A stretch of 15,279 bases of DNA from JACDET01 sp038253825 (GTDB lineage Bacteria; Patescibacteriota; Microgenomatia; Levybacterales; UBA12049), in the NCBI GenBank assembly GCA_038253825.1, contig JBBSGT010000029.1:1-15279 (forward strand), in the 5' to 3' direction. The translations under genes were made by a program, and so were the position numbers. Shown in pieces: positions 1-4,704 of this stretch. The notes under the pieces are model-generated. The model saw only the letters and a list, made by a program, of their open reading frames with translations. It was not told the origin of the DNA and searched no databases. Each line of letters starts with the position of its first letter. The first letter of the stretch is position 1.

Positions 1-1
1 A

Positions 2-109
2 CAATTCGAATATGACATTCACCAATTTTTTGACAACATCAGTCAATATGAAGACAGACTTAGACAGTTTATTGGAAGTGAACTACACTTGGTAAAATTG
101 ACTAGTTAA
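2..109 (+). CDS. C-terminal tail of an unknown protein (5' end outside window)
   Basis: An open frame runs from the window edge to TAA at 107-109 and encodes 35 residues, including QFFDNISQYEDRLRQFIG, which looks like an amphipathic charged helix. I do not recognise the family. It ends 23 bases before the truncated VOC frame. Because only the tail is visible, it could also be a chance frame; the length and helical character make a real 3' end moderately likely. Confidence 0.4.
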   Translation, partial: QFEYDIHQFFDNISQYEDRLRQFIGSELHLVKLTS

Positions 110-132
110 AAAACCGAAAATCAATTCCTTAA

Positions 133-696
133 ATGTATATAACTGTGGAGAATGTTGATGAACTCGCTGCAAAAGTTGAGGCACTCGGTGGTAAAGTAGT
201 AATGCCTGCAATGGATGTTATGGATGCTGGAAGAATGGTGGGAATTCAAGATTCAACTGGCGCAAATGTGTCCTTATGGCAAGCGAAAAAACATATCGGA
301 GCGCAAGTTGTAAATACCGTTGGTGCGATGGGCTGGAATGAGCTTTACACAAAAGATCTGGAAAAGGCAAAGCAATTTTATGGCGATTTACTGGGCTGGA
401 CATATGCAGTTGATGAAAAGAATGAAGGTTATACACTGATCAAAAACAACGGAAGAAACAACGGCGGCATGTTTCTTATGACAACAGAAATGGGCAGTAT
501 GCCTCCTCACTGGACAGTTTACTTTACAGTCAAAAACCTCGACGAGTCAATTGCAAAAGTAAAAGAATTGGGAGGACAAATTCATATGCCCACGAAAGAT
601 ATTAGCATCGGCAAGATTGCCATGATCGCTGATCCGACAGGAGCTGCATTTATGATTGCTGCATTATCTGTTCCACCTGAAGGATGGGTTGAATAA
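133..696 (+). pseudogene. Two-domain VOC (glyoxalase/bleomycin-resistance fold) protein, 5'-truncated
   Basis: The 187-aa frame holds one complete VOC module (about residues 60-187: GAMGWNELYTKDLEKAKQFY, then PPHWTVYFTVKNLDES, then DPTGAAFMI) and only the second half of another (residues 1-55: MYITVENVDELAAKVEALGG, then DVMDAGRMVGIQDSTGA). In tandem VOC proteins of this type each module begins with a W-x-E/D-L strand and is about 120 residues. Here the first module starts at the strand equivalent to VYFTV in module two, so roughly 75-80 residues are missing. A stop codon (TAA, 130-132) sits directly before the ATG and there is no Shine-Dalgarno, so no longer start exists in this frame. I infer a recombination or deletion breakpoint just upstream of 133. 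A shortened but functional single-module protein cannot be excluded. It is convergent with the cupredoxin-like gene. Confidence 0.8.
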
Positions 697-719
697 ATTT
701 TTTCCTTCATTACTCTTAA

Positions 720-1145
720 TTACTGCACAACTATTGTTCCTTCTGTTTCGTCTTTTAGATGATCATGAACTAAAAATATTCCCTTGCTGTGAGCGATAAA
801 AGTATTCTCTTGATTATATCCAAGCACTTTTTCGGTAAAACCTGCATAGACAATGTGATGGGGATGCTCTCCAAGTGCTGGCTGATAGAGAACATTTTTA
901 TCTTCATTTTTGAAAGTAACAATATCACATCTATGCACAATTATTTTACTGGGAACAAATGCATTATGCTGTATGACAATCATGTGTAGTGTCGCGACTT
1001 TTCCGCACTCTCGTGAGGCATAGACGATATCTCCTCCTCCATGCAGCAGAGAATGTAATACAGTATGAGTTACCAGCGTCATTGCACCGATTACATATAT
1101 AAATGTGAGAATGCCATAATGTATCCAAGGATTTTTATTTCTCAT
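720..1145 (-). CDS. Membrane-anchored cupredoxin-fold protein without type-1 copper ligands
   Basis: This 141-aa protein has one hydrophobic N-terminal segment (about residues 10-32), which would anchor it with the C-terminal domain outside the membrane. Residues 53-141 follow the cupredoxin pattern: a strand like IVIQHNAFVPSKIIVHRCD, then TFKNED, a His-rich loop HPHHIVYAGF (94-103), and a closing LVHDHLKDETEGTIVV (125-140). In plastocyanin-type proteins the closing motif carries Cys, His and Met copper ligands. Here the aligned positions are Asp128, Lys131 and Thr134, while His96, His97, His127 and His129 remain. A His-rich site of another kind or loss of metal binding is therefore possible. 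It lies downstream of DUF4383 on the same strand, but a strong hairpin separates them. Fold assignment is fairly secure; function is not. Confidence 0.7.
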   Translation of the reverse strand: MRNKNPWIHYGILTFIYVIGAMTLVTHTVLHSLLHGGGDIVYASRECGKVATLHMIVIQHNAFVPSKIIVHRCDIVTFKNEDKNVLYQPALGEHPHHIVYAGFTEKVLGYNQENTFIAHSKGIFLVHDHLKDETEGTIVVQ

Positions 1146-1165
1146 AAACTACAACTACGTTCTAT

Positions 1166-1209
1166 TTTATTTACATGACCTGAGTTTGAATTCAGATCAT
1201 GTAAATAAA
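1166..1209 (-). terminator. Long hairpin between DUF4383 and cupredoxin-like gene
   Basis: Arms 1166-1183 and 1192-1209 pair over 18 bp with one mismatch and enclose an 8-base loop. The position, just after the DUF4383 stop codon and before the cupredoxin-like start, fits a terminator or a transcript-stabilising/attenuating structure. The stem is AT-rich. On the minus strand it is followed only by a short AT run (ATAGAACG), so it is not a classical U-tract terminator. Confidence 0.5.
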
Positions 1210-1226
1210 GTCAGAATAATCTGCTG

Positions 1227-1619
1227 TTATTTGCTTGCTTTTACTTTTGCAAAGCCACCATATAAGGCAACAACTGCGATTGCGATATGCAAGAGTTCTG
1301 TAGCAAGGTTAACGTGAATTAACCCAAAGAGTACACCATCATAGGTACTCATAAGTCCCGGCAGACCCCATAAAGCAACGAGTGCGTACACTAAGCCAAA
1401 TACGACGAGGTAGTTTTTTGTATAATAAGCTCCTCCGAAGAAAGCAACAAAGGCAACCAGCGCCGTTAATAAATGGATATAGTTCTGTGTTGTATTGACT
1501 TGAAAAATGTATAAAAGCAATTGTCCATCTGCATTAACTGGTGCTAAGGCCGGCACAAATGCTGCGACCCCAATAACTGCAAAGAATATTGCGAAAATAA
1601 GAGTAATTGTTTTTTGCAT
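1227..1619 (-). CDS. DUF4383-type four-helix membrane protein
   Basis: The 130-aa product has four hydrophobic stretches: ITLIFAIFFAVIGVAAFVPA near the start, a second around the HLLTALVAFVAFFGGAYY region, a third at VVFGLVYALVALWGL, and a fourth around ELLHIAIAVVALYGGF. The spacing and the motif NYIHLLTA followed by HVN...ELLH resemble DUF4383 family proteins, small integral membrane proteins of unknown role. I chose the start at 1617-1619 (MQKTITL) rather than the upstream in-frame ATG at 1649 because AGGAGGTG lies seven bases upstream of it. The gene reads towards the cupredoxin-like gene. An IS110 element sits just upstream and probably splits its original promoter. Confidence 0.75.
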   Translation of the reverse strand: MQKTITLIFAIFFAVIGVAAFVPALAPVNADGQLLLYIFQVNTTQNYIHLLTALVAFVAFFGGAYYTKNYLVVFGLVYALVALWGLPGLMSTYDGVLFGLIHVNLATELLHIAIAVVALYGGFAKVKASK

Positions 1620-1624
1620 GTTCT

Positions 1625-1632
1625 CACCTCCT
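1625..1632 (-). promoter_or_regulatory. Shine-Dalgarno of DUF4383 gene
   Basis: On the minus strand this reads AGGAGGTG and ends five bases before ATG 1619-1617. It decides the start codon. A -10-like TATTAT lies at 1641-1636 (minus strand). Confidence 0.75.
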
Positions 1633-1671
1633 CTCATAATAGAGTCCACTATCCGATTTGATAAAATCGAA

Positions 1672-1850
1672 TAGCGTTTGTGTTCTGGGGATACCGTTCA
1701 CCTCCATGAGGCGTCCGCCTTAGGCGGATGACTTCTCACGAAAGACTGGTATCCCAGACACCATCTGAACTAAATGCGAATTAGCTAGATGATGCTTAGC
1801 ATTTGCTAAGACATCGGATCTCACGAGAGGATGCATTGGATGGTGCTTGG
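1672..1850 (+). ncRNA. IS110 bridge RNA with target- and donor-binding loops
   Basis: Two hairpins with internal loops can be drawn. In hairpin 1, stem 1684-1695/1748-1758 opens into a loop with sides 1696-1704 and 1740-1747 and closes on a GC-rich stem, 1712-1719/1723-1730. In hairpin 2, stem 1759-1765/1839-1845 plus 1773-1777/1833-1837 opens into sides 1778-1788 and 1806-1832, with a small inner hairpin at 1791-1803. Loop 1 left side (GUUCAC, 1696-1701) matches the left target GTCCAC with one G-U pair. Loop 1 right side (GAAAGACU, 1740-1747) is the exact reverse complement of AGTCTTTC just outside the right end. Loop 2 left side (UAGCUAG, 1782-1788) equals the right-end sequence over the core. 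Loop 2 right side (AUCGGAU, 1813-1819) complements ATCCGAT just inside the left end. The roughly 178-nt size agrees with the known IS621 bridge RNA. The exact 5' and 3' ends are estimates. Confidence 0.7.
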
Positions 1851-1851
1851 G

Positions 1852-1890
1852 TTTTCCCCTGATCTTTCAAACGTAGAAAGGAGGTTAAAA
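1852..1890 (+). promoter_or_regulatory. Transposase Shine-Dalgarno within a possible sequestering hairpin
   Basis: AAAGGAGGT (1877-1885) is a near-consensus site eight bases before ATG 1893. CTTTC (1864-1868) pairs exactly with GAAAG (1876-1880), and CCCC (1856-1859) can partly pair with GAGG after a bulge. Part of the ribosome site could therefore be masked, which would keep transposase translation low. The pairing is short, so this is tentative. Confidence 0.4.
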
Positions 1891-1892
1891 TT

Positions 1893-3068
1893 ATGAAAAC
1901 GATTGTTGGTATTGATGTTGGTAAATTGCACCATCAAGCAACGATTCTTGATCCGGATGGGGCACCTTTTGGTGGCACCATTCGCTTTGAGAATACTGCT
2001 CTTGGCTTTGGGCGCCTGCTTACCCATCTTGAAAAAATGGTTGGTACGAATACTGCTGATGTTCTTGTTGCACTTGAAGCAACTGGCCATTATTGGTTGC
2101 CGTTGTATTTGTTCCTTTTGGATAAAGGATACAAAGTGCAGGTGTTTAATCCTTATCAGTCTGATGCTCTTCGCCGTATGACCCTTGGTCGTGCTAAAAC
2201 AGATACCATTGATGCTGAGCTGGTGGCAAGACTTGCCCGCCTTGGTAATCAGAAAGAGACGCCACTTCCGGGTGAGGAAATCTTGATTCTTCGTAACCTT
2301 TCCCGTTTCCGAATGGAGTTGGTTTTCCAAGCGTCAGATGTGAAACGGAAAGTGATTGCCGTTCTCGATGTCTTGTTTCCTGAGTTTGAAAAGCTCTTCT
2401 CAGATGTCTTTGGTAAGGCTTCCTTAGCACTGCTTTCTGAGTCTCCAACTCCTGAAGAAATTGTTGCACTGGACGAGAAAAAACTCACTCGGCTCCTTGA
2501 AACTGCTTCAAGAAAAAAACTCGGCGTACAAACAGCTAAAAAGATTAAAGAAGCTGCCACCGTATCTATTGGCAGTACGTTTGCGACCAAAGCATTAGTC
2601 TTTGAACTCAAAATGCTTTTGTCTCAAATACAGTTTCTCAAAGAGCAGTTAGCAGAGCTTACAGGAGAGATAGAAACACTGCTTGGAACTGTTGACCAGC
2701 AGCTTATCCCTGGTATCGGTGCTGTTACGGCCGCCGCTATCATTGGCGAGCTGGGTGATCTTGCAAGATTTCCCAATGTTGCATCAGTTATCGCCTATGC
2801 CGGTCTTGATCCTAAAGTTTCTGAATCAGGTATGTCTAGCAAACAGCGTGCTATCTCCAAACGTGGCTCTAAATATCTGAGAACCGCGATTTGGCAAGCT
2901 GCTGTCCGAAGCTTGATTCATAATCCGGATCTGAAAGCTTTCTATGATAAAAAGCGTTCAGAAGGAAAACCAAAGCAAGTTGCTATCGGTGCTGTTGCTA
3001 ACAAGCTTACCCGTATTATCTATGGCATCATGCGTTCTGGTGAAGAGTACCTGCCCGCAGGCAAGTAA
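1893..3068 (+). CDS. IS110-family transposase (DEDD/RuvC-like plus serine recombinase)
   Basis: At 391 aa this is full length for the family. The N-terminal DEDD_Tnp_IS110 domain shows IVGIDVGK (Asp8), VALEATGHYW (Glu62) and GRAKTDTIDAE (Asp104, Asp107), the four acidic residues expected of the RuvC-like fold. A helical, coiled-coil-like middle (about 130-265) follows. The C-terminal Transposase_20 domain begins at LIPGIGAVTAAAIIGELGD (helix-hairpin-helix-like), continues with IAYAGLDPKVSESG, and has ISKRGSKYLRTAIWQAA. The Ser residues at 310-312 sit where the catalytic serine of IS110 recombinases is expected. The enzyme joins donor and target DNA using a bridge RNA, and that RNA is predicted directly upstream. 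No frameshift or internal stop is present, so the element is probably active or recently active. Confidence 0.95.
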   Translation: MKTIVGIDVGKLHHQATILDPDGAPFGGTIRFENTALGFGRLLTHLEKMVGTNTADVLVALEATGHYWLPLYLFLLDKGYKVQVFNPYQSDALRRMTLGRAKTDTIDAELVARLARLGNQKETPLPGEEILILRNLSRFRMELVFQASDVKRKVIAVLDVLFPEFEKLFSDVFGKASLALLSESPTPEEIVALDEKKLTRLLETASRKKLGVQTAKKIKEAATVSIGSTFATKALVFELKMLLSQIQFLKEQLAELTGEIETLLGTVDQQLIPGIGAVTAAAIIGELGDLARFPNVASVIAYAGLDPKVSESGMSSKQRAISKRGSKYLRTAIWQAAVRSLIHNPDLKAFYDKKRSEGKPKQVAIGAVANKLTRIIYGIMRSGEEYLPAGK

Positions 3069-3383
3069 TTTTAAACCTCATGTGATCCGATGTCTTGTCA
3101 AAGTGCGAATACGCAACTAAAATTTGCGTTGTTTTGTTGTGGTTTTAATAACCACTCTCTAGCTTCGATTTATTATTCATTTTTCTATCCATTTTTATTA
3201 CTTGACTTTCCATAGCTAGTCTTTCAGCTCATCTTTCTTTCGAAAAAAAGATTAACCAATTTAAGTATATGTCTTTAAAACACCTATTTGTCAAGAGGCT
3301 CTTCTGCGAGCATGCTGATAGGAGACGTAGGTTTTATTTTCCCCGGATTTGTTCCCCCCTGTACATTTATATAATGTGACCTT
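3069..3383 (+). other. IS110 right end and non-coding flank
   Basis: No gene is visible. The part to 3217 is the IS right end. It contains a 13-base reverse complement (3084-3096) of the bridge RNA segment 1808-1820, a small hairpin ACGCAA/TTGCGT near 3112-3129, a hairpin GTGGTT/AACCAC near 3140-3155 that could end the transposase transcript, and the -35-like TTGACT at 3202. From 3218 the DNA is the original flank, starting with the right target half AGTCTTTC. An AT-rich hairpin (arms near 3230-3240 and 3242-3252) lies in this flank. Confidence 0.6.
3370..3375 (+). promoter_or_regulatory. -10 element close to the DMT transporter start
   Basis: TATAAT ends eight bases before ATG 3384, with no Shine-Dalgarno for that ATG and no convincing -35. 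A second TATAAT at 3411-3416 lies six bases before the alternative ATG 3423. Either would give a leaderless or nearly leaderless mRNA. Confidence 0.45.
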
Positions 3384-4337
3384 ATGGGTTTTGAGCTAGC
3401 TCTATTAAGGTATAATGAGGAGATGAAACGAACCTCAAAACAAAAGTCCGCGCCGATAGGCGCGAGTTTGGTAGTACTCTCATCACTGTTTTATGCCAGC
3501 TATGGCATCTGGACAGAACTCATGGGCGATTTCTTCGACGGTTATACGGCTTCTGCTGTAAGAAGCATTCTGGTATTGCTTATATTAATTCCACTTGCTC
3601 TGACGTACAGACAGCTTGAGCCGCTCAATTTGAGACGTAATTGGCGATACTTAGTTGGATTGGTACTTACGGCGACCTTGATTTGGGGTCCTTTCTACTA
3701 TGCCATTCTGCACGCTGGTGTTGGGATTAGCCTGGCCATTAATTATGCGGGTATGATGATCGGTATGTTTTTCTTCGGTTGGTTACTCGCTGGTGAACAA
3801 TTTACCAAATACAAATGGTTTTCCGCCTTTTTAGGTCTGCTTGGGTTATGGTTGGTATTTATGCCGAGCATTTCCAGCCTAGGTTGGTTGGCACTGGTCG
3901 GCGCGCTGATAAGTGGATTAAGCAGTGCTGCTCATTATGTCATAGCGAAACGAGTATCTTACAAAGCCACCCAATCTACGATATTCGTCTGGACTGCATC
4001 AGTTGTAGCGAATATACCTATGGCTTTCTTGTTGGGTGAACGAACACCCGCAGTTGGTTGGCATGTGCAGTGGTTGTATTTGGTGATCTTTGCCATTGCC
4101 TCAGTCATCTCTACATGGACGTTTATTAAAGGTGTCAAACTCATTGATGCTGGCGCAGCTGGTATTCTCGGACTGCTGGAGATTGTGTTTGGTTTGATAT
4201 TTGGTGTTATCTTCTTTAGCGAACGCCCAGGATTAGTGGTATTTTTTGGCGTAGTCGTCATTATTACTGCTGCTGCAATTCCCTACTTACAAGAATACAA
4301 TGCTAAACGCGGTATGCCGGAAGAAACTAAATCCTAG
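3384..4337 (+). CDS. DMT-superfamily (EamA) transporter
   Basis: The product is up to 317 aa with about ten hydrophobic helices arranged as two repeats, the usual EamA/DMT layout. The first repeat runs from ASLVVLSSLFYASYGIWTEL to GLWLVFMPSI, and the second from LALVGALISGLSSAAHYVIA to VVIITAAAIPYL. Hallmarks include the end of helix 4 (NYAGMMIGMFFFGWLLAGEQ) and its second-repeat counterpart (GLLEIVFGLIFGVIFFSERP), where a conserved Glu-rich turn follows a helix in this family. Substrate is unknown; relatives export metabolites, amino acids or drugs. The true start may be Met14 at 3423 (MKRTSKQ), because residues 1-13 look unlike a family N-terminus, but GAGGAG touches that ATG with no spacing. 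The start is therefore unsettled. It lies just downstream of the IS110 insertion. Confidence 0.9.
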   Translation: MGFELALLRYNEEMKRTSKQKSAPIGASLVVLSSLFYASYGIWTELMGDFFDGYTASAVRSILVLLILIPLALTYRQLEPLNLRRNWRYLVGLVLTATLIWGPFYYAILHAGVGISLAINYAGMMIGMFFFGWLLAGEQFTKYKWFSAFLGLLGLWLVFMPSISSLGWLALVGALISGLSSAAHYVIAKRVSYKATQSTIFVWTASVVANIPMAFLLGERTPAVGWHVQWLYLVIFAIASVISTWTFIKGVKLIDAGAAGILGLLEIVFGLIFGVIFFSERPGLVVFFGVVVIITAAAIPYLQEYNAKRGMPEETKS

Positions 4338-4704
4338 TGCTGTTACACAGGCTATTTTTAACCTAAAATAACCATAATTTTGACTACCTATACTAAATGT
4401 GGGAAACTTAGGAGAAAAGGAAATAAAGAAAAATAGCAAAGATCAAATTGTATATTTTTATTAAGCGTATACCACTATTCAAAAAAAATACTTCTGATAT
4501 CATCCGCAGTAGTGAGTGAGCCAAATGTTCCGTCTTCATCCAGTACATTCTGAAAAAGCTTTCGCTTTTTAGATTGAAAGTTTTAGACATAATTCGCGCT
4601 GTAAATCCAGCACGAAAACATGCCATTTAGTTTTTCGCTTGCTATATTTACTTCTTATAAATCCTATGCTATAGTTTGCTACATTTATATACTGCCTCAC
4701 TTTT
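4338..4704 (+). other. Intergenic gap with possible gene remnant
   Basis: No convincing gene is present. On the minus strand, frame 4582-4475 encodes a short acidic stretch (LDEDGTFGSLTTADD) ending in TAG. A different minus-strand frame covers 4626-4408 (72 codons). Together they could be fragments of a decayed gene, but I recognise no family. A 7-bp hairpin AAAAAGC/GCTTTTT (4553-4570) is AT-rich and weak. The promoter of the following gene is near 4688. Confidence 0.3.
4688..4693 (+). promoter_or_regulatory. -10-like TATACT before the coupling ATPase gene
   Basis: TATACT ends 11 bases before ATG 4705. No Shine-Dalgarno and no clear -35 are visible. It fits the short-leader pattern seen at other genes of this window. 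Confidence 0.35.

Larger units (their letters stand above)
1649..3217 (+). mobile_element. Complete IS110-family element (IS110 subgroup) with 5' bridge RNA
   Basis: The boundaries are inferred from bridge-RNA guide matches. A CT dinucleotide occurs at 1649-1650 and 3216-3217, the expected duplicated core. Joining the outer flanks gives a target GTCCA-CT-AGTCTTTC, and joining the inner ends gives a donor CCATAG-CT-ATCCGAT. Counting one core, the element is 1567 bp: left end with non-coding RNA (about 240 bp), a transposase gene, and a right end of about 150 bp. In the circular form the right end would supply a -35-like TTGACT (3202-3207), and the left end a -10-like GATAAA (1660-1665) at 19-bp spacing. 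This matches the known IS110 behaviour of building a promoter at the RE-LE junction. There are no terminal inverted repeats at these ends, as usual for IS110. Confidence 0.75.

Noticed and set aside
1821..2611. Long minus-strand frames inside the transposase gene
   Set aside because: They are antisense to a conserved, complete transposase and show no domain features.
3076..3096. Inverted copy of 1808-1830, suggesting subterminal repeats of an IS1111-type element
   Set aside because: The left copy lies inside the folded RNA and would leave only about 85 bp of left end. Guide matches place the ends at 1649 and 3217 instead, and the RNA is upstream of the transposase as in the IS110 subgroup.
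4408..4626. 72-codon minus-strand frame as a real gene
   Set aside because: No family match, low-complexity hydrophobic end, no ribosome site; the more protein-like stretch is in another frame, so at most a remnant.
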